Of a stretch of 64,000 nucleotides of DNA, positions 1-9,614 are shown piece after piece. The notes below the pieces were generated by a model. It did not search any database and was not told where the DNA came from. It saw only the letters and a program-made list of their open reading frames with translations. The number at the start of each line of letters is the position of its first letter. Positions within the stretch are counted from its first letter, which is position 1. Position numbers and translations under genes: made by a program. The stretch is from an uncultured Roseobacter sp. Its GTDB lineage: Bacteria > Pseudomonadota > Alphaproteobacteria > Rhodobacterales > Rhodobacteraceae. The stretch lies in the NCBI RefSeq assembly GCF_947495025.1, contig NZ_CANLXG010000002.1:1-64000 (forward strand), written 5' to 3'.

Positions 1-83
1 GGGTTCGGGTTCGGGTTCGGGTTCGGGTTCGGGTTCGGGTTCGGGTTCGGGTTCGGGTTCGGGTTCGGGTTCGGGTTCGGGTT
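1..83. repeat. Hexanucleotide tandem repeat GGGTTC, 13 perfect copies plus a partial one
   Basis: Bases 1-78 are 13 uninterrupted copies of GGGTTC, and bases 79-83 begin a fourteenth that then diverges. The array may continue left of the window. On the minus strand it reads GAACCC, coding for Glu-Pro repeats inside the acidic domain of the ftsY-like gene. A six-base unit changes length by two residues at a time without breaking the frame. Confidence 0.95.
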
Positions 84-441
84 GAACAATCTCAGGTTCA
101 GACCACTGGTCAACAGCGTTTGGTTCGATACTTTCCGGGGCCGGTTGAGAGGTGAACTCATCTGGCGCGGAAGCCGGCGATGCGGCCGGGGCATCGAACG
201 CCTGCTGTTCTTCCTCCGGCACTTCCGGAACCGGGTCCCGGGGTTCTGGGGCCGGCTCCGCCACTTTAGGCGTTACAGCGTCCTGGGGCGTCGGCGTCCG
301 CGGCACGTCAGGGACGGGCGCCTCGGCGACCGTTTCAACGGTTTCCTCAACGCCGCCGTCTTCGACAATCGCCTCGAGGCCCTCGTCGATCTTTGACGAA
401 GACCTGAAAAGCCGGTCTTTGAGTTTTTTGAAAAACGCCAT
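1..441 (-). CDS. ftsY: Signal recognition particle receptor FtsY, N-terminal part (runs off window)
   Basis: The minus-strand frame starts at an ATG at 441 and stays open to base 1 (147 codons), so the GTPase domain lies outside the window. The N-terminus reads MAFFKKLKDRLFRSS, the amphipathic membrane-targeting start common in alphaproteobacterial FtsY. A Glu/Pro/Ala-rich acidic A-region follows and ends in a run of Glu-Pro dipeptides. FtsY is the inner-membrane-associated receptor that receives ribosome-nascent chain complexes from SRP and passes them to SecYEG. The gene lies 78 bases downstream of the NuoE-NuoF fusion on the same strand. The identification rests on the N-terminal motif and the acidic A-domain only, because the NG domain is not visible. 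Another protein with an acidic membrane-binding N-terminus is possible but less likely. Confidence 0.8.
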   Translation of the reverse strand, partial: MAFFKKLKDRLFRSSSKIDEGLEAIVEDGGVEETVETVAEAPVPDVPRTPTPQDAVTPKVAEPAPEPRDPVPEVPEEEQQAFDAPAASPASAPDEFTSQPAPESIEPNAVDQWSEPEIVQPEPEPEPEPEPEPEPEPEPEPEPEPEP

Positions 442-519
442 AGCGGCCCCGCCCCGGAAATTATGCAGTGGTCCCCATCTAAGGGGAATTACCACAAAGG
501 AAAAGGGCCGGCGCCGGTC

Positions 520-2220
520 TCAGATTTCTTCGGGGAAGTGTTTCATCACCAGCCGGATCGGGTTGGGAGCTGCCTGGCCAAGACCACATATCGACGCATC
601 GACCATCGCGGTGCTGAGTTCCTCAAGCAATCCCTGGTCCCACTGGTCCGCCTGCATGAGCTTAACAGCCTTCTCGCAGCCCACACGGCAGGGTGTGCAC
701 TGCCCGCAGCTTTCGTCCTCAAAGAACCGAAGCATATTCAGGGCAGCTCCACGCGCGCTGTCCTGATCCGACAGGACAACAACAGCCGCTGAGCCAATAA
801 ACGACCCCAGGGGTTGCAGCGTATCAAAATCAAGCGGGACGTCGTCAATGGACGCCGGCAGAATACCGGAGGAAGGGCCACCTGGCTGATAGGCTTTGAA
901 CACATGACCCTCCGCCATACCGCCGGCTGCCTCGATAATATCAGTAATGGTCGAGCCTGCAGGCAACAGGTGAACGCCGGGGTTTGCCACCCGGCCGGAG
1001 ACGGAATAGCTGCGCAGGCCTTTGCGACCGTTTTTCTCAACCGATGACAGCACTTCCGGACCCTCGCGGCAGATCCGCGCGACCCAGTGCAGTGTTTCGA
1101 CGTTGTGAACCAGCGTGGGCTGTCCGAATACGCCGACCTGCGCGACAAAAGGCGGACGATGCCGCGGCATGCCACGTTTGCCTTCAATGCTTTCGATCAT
1201 CGCGGATTCTTCTCCGCAGATATAGGCACCGGCGCCACGACGCAGATCAATATAGCCGGGCGCGACAATACCCGCCTCTTCCAGCGCGCGGATTTCGCGG
1301 GCCAGGATTTCGAGTACGGCCGGGTATTCATCGCGCATGTAGATAAAGGCCGTCTCCGCCTCGACCGCCCAGGCCGCGATCAGCATGCCCTCAAGAAAAA
1401 GATGCGGCACCCGCTCCAGATAATAGCGGTCCTTGAAAGTGCCCGGTTCGCCCTCGTCGCCGTTGACAGCAAGATAGCGGGGTCCGGCATTGGCGCGCAC
1501 GAAACCCCATTTTTTGCCTGACGGGAAACCCGCACCGCCAAGGCCCCGCAGTCCCGAGGACAGAACGGTGTCCTGCACGGTCTCCCAGTCACCCTTTTCG
1601 CGCAGGGACTTCAGTGTGCTGTACCCACCGTCTGCGGCATAGGCCGCAAAGTCCTGATAGTCCGGGATATGCGCGTGAGTGTCGCCAGCTGCAATCGCCG
1701 CATGCACTTTTTCTGGCGTGGCATGATCGATATGCGCATGACCCAGCTCCAGCACAGGTGCGGTGTCACAGCGGCCCATGCAGGGCGCGCGCAGCACGCG
1801 CACCTCGGCCGGATCCAGTCCATCTTTCAATGCGGCTTTCAGCTGTTGCGCGCCGGCAAGTTCGCACGACAGCGAATCGCACACGCGGATGGTCAGTGCC
1901 GGGGGCGGTGTTTCGCCTTCTTTGACCACGTCGAAATGCGCATAAAAAGTTGCGACCTCATAGATCTCGGCCATCGACAGGCGCATTTCTTCGGCAAGTG
2001 CTCGCAGATGCGCGGCGGAAAGATGCCCGTGCGCATCCTGAATGCGGTGCAGATGCTCGATCAGCAGATCAGCGCGACGCGGGGCGTCTCCCAGAAGGGC
2101 GCGCACTTCGTTCCATGCGTCATCCTGCAGCTGGCGGCCTTTGGTGTGATGCCGCCCCTTGCCTTTGCCGGATTTCCAGACGCCTTTGCGCGGTGTTTTA
2201 TCTGCGTTGTCCAGTGCCAT
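520..2220 (-). CDS. NuoE-NuoF fusion protein, NAD-dependent formate dehydrogenase beta subunit type
   Basis: This 566-residue protein joins two electron-transfer modules. Residues about 35-170 are a NuoE/thioredoxin-like [2Fe-2S] domain, with a CDSLSC pair near 113-118 and an APCMGRC pair near 145-151. Residues about 195-560 are NuoF-like, with the FMN/NAD Gly-rich stretches GLRGLGGAGFPSGKKW and NGDEGEPGTFKDR and a C-terminal SCGQCTPCRVG [4Fe-4S] site. This architecture is known for the diaphorase subunit of soluble NAD-linked formate dehydrogenases (FdsB/Fdh1B type), which pass electrons from the molybdenum subunit to NAD+. Unfused NuoE and NuoF would be expected in a complex I operon. No fdsA, fdsC or fdsD is adjacent. 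The short Lys/Arg-rich N-terminal extension (1-30) is unusual. The fold is certain; the partner is inferred. Confidence 0.85.
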   Translation of the reverse strand: MALDNADKTPRKGVWKSGKGKGRHHTKGRQLQDDAWNEVRALLGDAPRRADLLIEHLHRIQDAHGHLSAAHLRALAEEMRLSMAEIYEVATFYAHFDVVKEGETPPPALTIRVCDSLSCELAGAQQLKAALKDGLDPAEVRVLRAPCMGRCDTAPVLELGHAHIDHATPEKVHAAIAAGDTHAHIPDYQDFAAYAADGGYSTLKSLREKGDWETVQDTVLSSGLRGLGGAGFPSGKKWGFVRANAGPRYLAVNGDEGEPGTFKDRYYLERVPHLFLEGMLIAAWAVEAETAFIYMRDEYPAVLEILAREIRALEEAGIVAPGYIDLRRGAGAYICGEESAMIESIEGKRGMPRHRPPFVAQVGVFGQPTLVHNVETLHWVARICREGPEVLSSVEKNGRKGLRSYSVSGRVANPGVHLLPAGSTITDIIEAAGGMAEGHVFKAYQPGGPSSGILPASIDDVPLDFDTLQPLGSFIGSAAVVVLSDQDSARGAALNMLRFFEDESCGQCTPCRVGCEKAVKLMQADQWDQGLLEELSTAMVDASICGLGQAAPNPIRLVMKHFPEEI

Positions 2221-2439
2221 AGGCTCAGTCTCCGGGTCCGGCCGCCTTGCTGCGGCAGGTCATTGTATGTCATTTCGCGCGCGATGCCGCAGCCCCGCCG
2301 GGCCCAGAATAGCTGCTGTCGCCGTGGAAAATACGGCCAGAAACGACACTCCCGTGTCCGATCCGAAACTTCCGCCATTAACTGCATCGCACCGGAGCGC
2401 TTGGAGCAGCCAGCGCAAAGAGGTAAACAAAGGGTTAAC

Positions 2440-3504
2440 ATGAAAACGCTGAACCTCTCTGTGCTGTTTGCAACCGCGAGCCTTCTTCCGGCGGCCTGTC
2501 TGCTTGCCGGAGGCGTGCTGGGCGGCGCCTGGGCATGGAGTGGGTTGCTGGTCATGACAGTAGCCGTCTGGGGGCTGGACCGGACGGCACTGCCTGCCAG
2601 TGCAGGTCCTCTGTTGGAACGTGGCCTGCCACTTGTCCTTGCGACCGCGCACTTTGCGGTGCTCGCAGGCACTGTGACTGCTGTCGCGCTGCCCGGCCAT
2701 CTCACGGACAGTCAAACCGGCGCGTTACTGCTCGGGACAGGGCTGTGGCTCGGTCAGGTCTCCAACGCCTGCGCGCACGAGCTGATCCATCGCCAGGACC
2801 GGGTGTCACGTCTGATCGGGGCGGCGGTGTTTTCGTCAATGCTCAACGGGCACCACGTCTCTGCTCATCTGCTCGTGCATCACGTCTGGGCCGGTACAGG
2901 CCGCGATCCGAACACCGCCGCCGCCGGTGAAAGCTTTTACCGGTTCATGCAGCGCGCACCGCTGCAGGAGTTCCGTGCAGGCTGGAAGGCTGAAAGCCGG
3001 CGTCAGAAACAGGGGCGCATTCACCCCTATACCCTGTGGATCGGCGGGGCTCTGCTCAGCACGACAGCAGCAGCGTTTGCAGGCGGTCTGCCGGGCCTCG
3101 CAGCCTTTGCCGCTCTGAGCTTTTACGCCCATATGCAACTGATGTTGTCAGATTATGTCCAGCACTACGGACTGGTGCGCGAGACCTCCCCCGATGGCAA
3201 AGCCCGCCCGGTGAGCAACGCCCACAGCTGGAATGCACCGCAAAACTGGTCCGGCGCGATGATGCTGAACGCGCCGCGACACTCTGATCACCACAGCCAT
3301 CCCGGAAGATCGTTCAGCGAGCTTCGGTATGAACCCGTCGCAATGCCCACGCTGCCCTTTTCACTGCCGGTGATGGGCGCAATCGCTTTTTTGCCGCCGC
3401 TCTGGCGCCGGGTGATGGATCCGCGTGTCGCCCGGTGGACGGCAACCGGACCGGTCCCCTCCGAACCCGTAGTGCCAGCAGTAGCCGCTGTTTCCCCCCT
3501 GTAA
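2440..3504 (+). CDS. alkB: AlkB-type alkane 1-monooxygenase (membrane di-iron hydroxylase)
   Basis: The 354-residue integral membrane protein carries the histidine boxes of the AlkB/fatty-acid-desaturase superfamily: HELIHR near 108, HHVSAHLLVHH near 133-143, and NAPRHSDHHSHP near 277, plus a DYVQHYG motif near 236. These residues bind the di-iron centre that hydroxylates terminal methyl groups of alkanes, with electrons from rubredoxin or ferredoxin. Several hydrophobic helices precede the first box. The start at 2440 is preceded by AAGAGG; the open frame runs further upstream, but into the antisense of the neighbouring gene. No rubredoxin gene is adjacent. A [2Fe-2S] ferredoxin is encoded 5 kb away. 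Substrate range cannot be read from sequence. Confidence 0.88.
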   Translation: MKTLNLSVLFATASLLPAACLLAGGVLGGAWAWSGLLVMTVAVWGLDRTALPASAGPLLERGLPLVLATAHFAVLAGTVTAVALPGHLTDSQTGALLLGTGLWLGQVSNACAHELIHRQDRVSRLIGAAVFSSMLNGHHVSAHLLVHHVWAGTGRDPNTAAAGESFYRFMQRAPLQEFRAGWKAESRRQKQGRIHPYTLWIGGALLSTTAAAFAGGLPGLAAFAALSFYAHMQLMLSDYVQHYGLVRETSPDGKARPVSNAHSWNAPQNWSGAMMLNAPRHSDHHSHPGRSFSELRYEPVAMPTLPFSLPVMGAIAFLPPLWRRVMDPRVARWTATGPVPSEPVVPAVAAVSPL

Positions 3505-3522
3505 ATGTAAGAGGTACCTGAG

Positions 3523-3936
3523 ATGAAACTACTCCAGTCTTTGATTGTCATGTCCATGCTGACCGCCGGTGCCGTCCAGGCCGCTGAAACGGCCAGTGGC
3601 ACGATGAATGCTCGGGAATTTGACGAATACACACGCGGCAAAACGCTCTTTTACGGCGAGAACGGGCAAACTTATGGCGCCGAGGTATACCTCGATAACC
3701 GGCGGGTCCGCTGGTCCTTTCTGGACGGTGAATGCAAAGAAGGTGTCTGGTACGAACAGGCCGGGCAGATCTGCTTTGTCTACGAGGACAACCCCGACCC
3801 GCAGTGCTGGACCTTTCAGGAAAAGGCAGGCGGGCTGATCGCACGTTTCGCAAATATGCCCGGGACGACCGAGCTTTATGAGGCGCGCGACATCAACGAG
3901 GAAATGATCTGTCTCGGCCCCGAAGTCGGCGTCTGA
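3523..3936 (+). CDS. Small exported protein of unknown function
   Basis: The 137-residue protein begins with a typical signal peptide (about residues 1-20, ending AVQA-AE). Four Cys residues lie in the mature part (DGEC near 69, QICFV near 81, PQCWTF near 94, MICL near 131), which suggests two disulfides in the periplasm. It starts 18 bases after alkB behind AGAGG, so it is probably co-transcribed with it. The Trp/Tyr-rich core resembles a small beta-barrel, but I recognise no family. The gene ends only 2 bases from the convergent xseA stop. Confidence 0.75.
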   Translation: MKLLQSLIVMSMLTAGAVQAAETASGTMNAREFDEYTRGKTLFYGENGQTYGAEVYLDNRRVRWSFLDGECKEGVWYEQAGQICFVYEDNPDPQCWTFQEKAGGLIARFANMPGTTELYEARDINEEMICLGPEVGV

Positions 3937-3938
3937 TT

Positions 3939-5516
3939 TCAGAACAGAGAGCCCTGTCCCGACGGTTTCTTCTTTGTGGGCGCCCTGCGGGGCGCCGGAC
4001 GGTCCGGTTTTGCAGGTGTGTCGCTGCTGACACCCCCGAGGGTAACGCGCCCGTCGGCAAACTGGATTTCAAGATTCTTCGCCTCCGAGGCCGTGGCGCT
4101 GTCTGTTATGACGCTGCCTCCGCTGCGGACAACGGCAAACCCGCGCTCCAGTGTTGCTTCGTACCCCAGTGTCCGGCGCAGACGTTCTGCGGCATCAATC
4201 TCACCGCGCCACCCGGTTATCTGCCGCTGCGCGGCCTCGGCCAGACGTGCCGAGACACTAGCCAGCTTTGCAACGCGCTGATCCTGCTCGCGCACCAGCA
4301 TCTCCGGACGGAACCGGCGCAGCCTCGATTTCAGGTCGTCCTGTTTCACGCGGACTGCCCTCAGCAGCGCCGGGTCCAGACGGGCAGCGCGGTCCTGCAT
4401 CCGTTTGTGCTCTGCGCGCAGTCCCCTCATCAGCGTGGCAGGCCGCAGTGATCCGCTGACATCTGAAAGGCGGACTTTGCGGCGTTGCACCCCCGCCATC
4501 AACGCAGGCCCAAGGCGCTCAGAACGGGAATCCAGCCGCTGGCGCGGCACATCCAGCAGGCTGTCGGGCCGTGGCAGCGCGCGCGCAAGATCCCGCAGGC
4601 GCTGGTCGCGGCGTGTCAGCCCGTTGCTCAGGGCCTGTGCCATCCGGCCCTCCTGGCCATCAAGCCAGGCTGCAAGTTCATGGCGCACCGGCACCGCAAG
4701 CTCTGCCGCTGCGGTTGGCGTCGGCGCGCGCTGATCCGACACGAAGTCAATCAGCGTCGTATCTGTCTCGTGCCCAACAGCAGAGATCAGCGGAATATCA
4801 GAAGCCGCCGCCGCCCGGGCAACGATTTCTTCGTTGAACCCCCAGAGATCCTCGACCGATCCGCCGCCCCGCGCCACGATCAGCAGGTCAGGACGCGGCA
4901 TCGCGCCCCCCGGTGTCAGCGCATTGAAACCGGCAATTGCGCGGGCCACTTCGGGCGCGCATTTCTCACCCTGGACGGCCACGGGCCAGATCAGTACCTT
5001 GCGTGGGAACCTGTCGCGCAGACGGTGCAGAATATCGCGGATCACGGCCCCCTGTAGTGAAGTCACCACGCCGATGATGTCGGGCAGATACGGCAGTGGC
5101 TTTTTGCGGGCCGGATCAAAGAGCCCCTCGGCCTCCAGCGCCTTTTTGCGCTTTTCCAGCATCGCCATCAGCGCACCTTCGCCTGCCACGGCGAGACGCT
5201 GTGTGTTCAGTCCGAATTTCGACTGGAATCCCGAGGCGGTCATCTTGCCCTCGGCAACAACCTCCATACCTTCCTCGGGCATCATACCAAGGCCGGGCAC
5301 CTGCCCTTTCCAGGTCATGCAGGACAGCACCGACCGGTCGTCCTTGAGATCAAAATAAAGATGCCCCGACCGCGCCAGCACAACGCGGCCGACCTCGCCG
5401 CGCACCCGGACCCAGCCGAGTTCGGCCTCGACGAGCTTTTTCACCGCGCCGCCGATCTCAGAGACGGTGAATTCGGGTGTGTTCGACCCTGGTACGGGAC
5501 TGTCGATCAGGTCCAT
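3939..5516 (-). CDS. xseA: Exodeoxyribonuclease VII large subunit
   Basis: The 525-residue protein matches XseA in order and length. An N-terminal OB-fold (about 15-115, with VRVRGEVGRV and LYFDLKDDRSVLSCMTWKG) is followed by the catalytic domain (PDIIGVVTSLQGAVIRDILHR near 145, DLLIVARGGGSVEDLWGFNEE near 210, SAVGHETDTTLIDFVSDQRAPTPTAAAE near 245) and a long Arg-rich coiled coil, ending in a Lys/Pro/Arg tail. With XseB it degrades single-stranded DNA in both directions to oligonucleotides. The xseB gene is not in the window, which is common in this order. It is divergent from purD, with 80 bases between the starts. Confidence 0.96.
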   Translation of the reverse strand: MDLIDSPVPGSNTPEFTVSEIGGAVKKLVEAELGWVRVRGEVGRVVLARSGHLYFDLKDDRSVLSCMTWKGQVPGLGMMPEEGMEVVAEGKMTASGFQSKFGLNTQRLAVAGEGALMAMLEKRKKALEAEGLFDPARKKPLPYLPDIIGVVTSLQGAVIRDILHRLRDRFPRKVLIWPVAVQGEKCAPEVARAIAGFNALTPGGAMPRPDLLIVARGGGSVEDLWGFNEEIVARAAAASDIPLISAVGHETDTTLIDFVSDQRAPTPTAAAELAVPVRHELAAWLDGQEGRMAQALSNGLTRRDQRLRDLARALPRPDSLLDVPRQRLDSRSERLGPALMAGVQRRKVRLSDVSGSLRPATLMRGLRAEHKRMQDRAARLDPALLRAVRVKQDDLKSRLRRFRPEMLVREQDQRVAKLASVSARLAEAAQRQITGWRGEIDAAERLRRTLGYEATLERGFAVVRSGGSVITDSATASEAKNLEIQFADGRVTLGGVSSDTPAKPDRPAPRRAPTKKKPSGQGSLF

Positions 5517-5596
5517 TGCTGCTCTGGTGTTGTCGTTTGCTCGGGCGCAGCTTAGAACGCCCGAAACCCAAAGGCCATGCAGATCAGGAGCGCCCC

Positions 5597-6859
<1,263 letters not shown>

Positions 6860-6868
6860 GCCGCGGCA

Positions 6869-7231
6869 TCAGTTGCAGGTAAACTGTCCGCCTGATGCAC
6901 CATAAAGCTCGCGGATAAACAGGCTGTTGCCTGAATAGCGCATCTCAATTTTCATCTCTCGATGACGCGCGCCGTTCTGCCAGGCGCCGCCCACACCGCC
7001 ATTCTGATTAGAGATGACTTCGATATCATAGCGGTTCCCCGCCTGATCGCGGAACACCGCATGATGATTGTAGGTGTCGCTGCGCGGGTAGTAATCGACT
7101 TTGAAAACGCCCTCCAGCGGGACACCGTCAAAGCTGCCCCGGCAGTACCCCTGATAGACAGATTGTGCGGCAACATGTGTGGCAGACACCAGCAGCAATG
7201 CGAGACCAGGTCCCAGATACCTCTTAAACAT
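6869..7231 (-). CDS. Small exported protein of unknown function
   Basis: The 120-residue protein has a clear signal peptide (MFKRYLGPGLALLLVSATHVAAQS, cleavage near residue 22) and a mature part with two Cys residues (GYCRGS near 29 and the penultimate residue 119) that could form one disulfide linking the ends. Aromatic and polar residues alternate as in a small beta-sandwich. It converges on purD with 9 bases between the stops, so the two share no operon. No family is recognised. Confidence 0.7.
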   Translation of the reverse strand: MFKRYLGPGLALLLVSATHVAAQSVYQGYCRGSFDGVPLEGVFKVDYYPRSDTYNHHAVFRDQAGNRYDIEVISNQNGGVGGAWQNGARHREMKIEMRYSGNSLFIRELYGASGGQFTCN

Positions 7232-7340
7232 TGAGGCCTCCTCTTAAAAATACGGTCGCGGTAATTTCTTCAACTTTGACAAGAATACCACAAAAACCGG
7301 CATTTTCTAAGCAGGAAGGCCTTGCCTGAGACGTGGTGCC

Positions 7341-8101
7341 TCAGGCCGGGGTGCAGCTCAGTGCGGCCTCAAAGCTCTCCGGCCCCTCAAAAGGCGCAAC
7401 CGGCGTGGCAGAAACAACACCATCCTCCAGCCTGAGCGCCAGTATCCCGCGCCAGGGCGCATCGGCCAGCACCATCTCGGGTCCTGCACCGCAATCACGC
7501 AGCCCGCCCGAGATAAAATCCTCGCCTATCCGGTGGTTGCTGACACCCGGATACCTGGCGATCTGCTCGAAACTTCCGGTCTTCCAGCGCCAGATGCGCA
7601 GTGTTTTTGCGAGGTGTGGCCGGTCGACCCAGGCAATCTCTGTATGCCCGTCTCCGTCCAGATCCGCAGCGCCGACCGGTGCCAGCCAACGAAATCTTGT
7701 GCCGATATTCGGCGTCGCTGCCAATTCGCGCAGGCCGTCCTGATCAAGCGTATATATCACCAGCCTTGCGCCAAGTCGGGCGTCGCTCTCAACTGCTACG
7801 ACTTCCGGCTCACCATCACCAGTGATGTCCCAGAGCCGGGGGGCGACATCTTCAAAGACCCTGCCATCACCGGCGGTGATCTCGAACACCCTGTTGCCTG
7901 CCGTCACGCGCAGGGTTTTCCACTCGACTGCATCGCCAAGGACACCATGCGGGTATTCAGATGTGGGTCCTGCATATCCGGCAGCCGTGATGCGCTCACC
8001 GGCACCCGCGGTTCCTGCGTGCCACAGGCACACCGCCAGCAGCGCGCGGCGGGCAAGCGCGCGCGACAGGCGCGACAGATGACGCCGCGCCCCGCCTGAC
8101 A

Positions 8102-8102
<1 letters not shown>
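7341..8102 (-). CDS. Exported FG-GAP/VCBS repeat-like protein
   Basis: The 253-residue protein has an Arg-rich N-terminus and a hydrophobic signal (about 10-35, ending GTAGAGE). Two calcium-loop motifs typical of integrin-like FG-GAP/VCBS beta-propeller repeats follow: WDITGDGEPEVVAVESD near 91 and AADLDGDGHTEIAWVD near 149. Such blades usually bind Ca2+ through the D-x-(D/N)-x-D-G loop. Here too few blades are visible for a complete propeller unless some are degenerate. The ATG overlaps the ferredoxin stop by one base (TGATG), so the two are translationally coupled, which is odd for a cytoplasmic redox protein and an exported one. Function is unknown. Confidence 0.75.
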
Positions 8103-8461
<359 letters not shown>

Positions 8462-8534
8462 CTACCTGGGCGATACAGGACGCGCCAGCCCGTTTTGCGA
8501 ACCCGAAATGGTAACCTTGCCGTAACCGCCAGAT

Positions 8535-8549
8535 GTTCTATATTTGTTC
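8535..8549 (+). promoter_or_regulatory. LexA/SOS box of alphaproteobacterial type overlapping a promoter
   Basis: GTTC at 8535-8538 and GTTC at 8546-8549 are separated by exactly seven bases, the direct-repeat LexA operator known in alphaproteobacteria. It overlaps a good -10 element (TATATT, 8539-8544), with TTGCCG at 8517-8522 as -35 and a 16-base spacer. Initiation would fall near 8551-8552, the ATG of the next gene. Repressor binding here would block the promoter directly. Confidence 0.8.
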
Positions 8550-8551
8550 TC

Positions 8552-8932
8552 ATGCAGATTATTTCCACTTCTCCCGGCATGCGCCCCGCTGCCAGGCACA
8601 GTGACTGGCCCCGCCCACCGGCCTGCCTGACCGCCGGCCGGCTGGACGAGCCCCCGGTCAATGCCCGGATTACGGTGGCGGGCCTGGTGATTCTCCGTCA
8701 GCGCCCGGGCACCGCCAAAGGGGTGATCTTTGTCACGCTCGAAGACGAGACCGGCGTGGTCAACATCATTGTCTGGCGCCACATCTACGAGCGCTTTCGC
8801 AGAGCAGTTATTGCCGGGCGGATGCTGCGGGTCACAGGCCGCCTGCAGCGCGCCCATTCCGTCACCCATGTGCTCGCCGAACAGATCGAGGATATCTCGC
8901 CCATGCTCGACACCCTTGTGGCCCCTGTTTAA
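8552..8932 (+). CDS. Orphan C-terminal OB-fold of error-prone DNA polymerase DnaE2 (remnant gene)
   Basis: The 126-residue frame corresponds to the last part of DnaE2. The stretch VAGLVILRQRPGTAKGV (about 53-69), then FVTLEDETGVVNIIVW (about 71-86) and RMLRVTGRLQ, is the conserved OB-fold at the DnaE2 C-terminus. The PHP, palm, fingers and beta-clamp regions are all missing, and the upstream DNA holds the ferredoxin on the other strand. The ATG at 8552 lies 2 bases after a LexA box and roughly at the predicted transcription start, so translation would be leaderless; an in-frame ATG at 8579 is the alternative. Residues 1-40 do not look like DnaE2 and may be new sequence. The frame is undamaged. 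It may be a decayed gene or a retained small single-strand-DNA-binding protein. Confidence 0.7.
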   Translation: MQIISTSPGMRPAARHSDWPRPPACLTAGRLDEPPVNARITVAGLVILRQRPGTAKGVIFVTLEDETGVVNIIVWRHIYERFRRAVIAGRMLRVTGRLQRAHSVTHVLAEQIEDISPMLDTLVAPV

Positions 8933-8986
8933 CACTGGTCAGGCCACCTGACAGAAACTACGCTGCCTCCAACCAGGGAACAGATT

Positions 8987-9556
8987 GTGGCAGACAACCT
9001 TCTATACATGCGGCTGTGCCGAACAGCTTTCCTGGGCGGCACCATCCTCGTTACTGCCTGCGTTCCTGTCCCTGCCCCGACGGCGCCTGCAGGCGGCGCC
9101 GGTTCCGGCCAGGTCATCACCCTGCCCGCCGACCCCGACAGCACCGCTCCACCGGGTGTCCCGCCCGGTACCTGCTGGGATCGCACCACGGCTCCTGCCG
9201 AAATCAGAACCACCACACGCTCAGTGGCGATCAGCCCCGCCGAGGTCAGCGAAGACGGCATCATCAGAGCGCCGGCAACCTTTCGCAACGAAGATGTTAC
9301 AGAAATCCTGCGGCCCCGCACCGACAGCTGGTTCGAGATCGTCTGCCCTGCAGAGATGACCCCGGAATTCACCGCCTCTGTGCAGCGCGCGCTCATCGCA
9401 CGCGGGTACCTCACTGGTCCTGCGGATGGCATCCCAGACGAGCGCACGAGTGCAGCAGTGGCTGCCTATCAGGCCCAGGGAGGCTATCCCGGCACAGGCC
9501 TGAGCACGGATGCGGCGCGGGCTCTTGGCCTGATCATCACGCCCCGCCCTGACTGA
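8987..9556 (+). CDS. Lipoprotein with C-terminal peptidoglycan-binding-like domain
   Basis: The 189-residue protein uses a GTG start at 8987 behind AGGGA. Its N-terminal signal ends in a lipobox-like LVTAC near residues 21-25, so it should be lipid-anchored. A Pro/Ala-rich linker follows, then about 130-180 a PG_binding_1-like three-helix motif (FTASVQRALIARGYLTGPADG, then DERTSAAVAAYQAQGGYP). This fold binds cell-wall peptides and often sits in hydrolases, but no catalytic domain is present here. The gene ends at a strong bidirectional terminator. Confidence 0.78.
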   Translation: MADNLLYMRLCRTAFLGGTILVTACVPVPAPTAPAGGAGSGQVITLPADPDSTAPPGVPPGTCWDRTTAPAEIRTTTRSVAISPAEVSEDGIIRAPATFRNEDVTEILRPRTDSWFEIVCPAEMTPEFTASVQRALIARGYLTGPADGIPDERTSAAVAAYQAQGGYPGTGLSTDAARALGLIITPRPD

Positions 9557-9564
9557 AAGCAAAA

Positions 9565-9589
9565 AAAGGGCGCCTGAACGGCGCCCTTT
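9565..9589. terminator. Bidirectional intrinsic terminator
   Basis: AAAGGGCGCC (9565-9574) pairs perfectly with GGCGCCCTTT (9580-9589) around a five-base loop. A-rich sequence lies on the left and T on the right, so it can end transcripts of both the lipoprotein gene and the convergent degP operon. Confidence 0.85.
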
Positions 9590-9614
9590 CCCGGTCAGGT
9601 CTGAATACGCCTGA

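Noticed and set aside
1..83. Telomere-like or CRISPR-like array
   Set aside because: The unit is six bases with no spacers and it lies in an open frame that reads Glu-Pro continuing the ftsY-like N-terminus.
1669..2439. Upstream in-frame extension of alkB to 611 residues
   Set aside because: It is antisense to the NuoE-F fusion and Cys/His/Arg-rich. The hydrophobic AlkB N-terminus and ribosome site are at 2440.
7324..7346. Hairpin GCCTGAG/CTCAGGC as a terminator for the VCBS-like gene
   Set aside because: It overlaps the stop codon and has no T run on the relevant strand; too weak to call.
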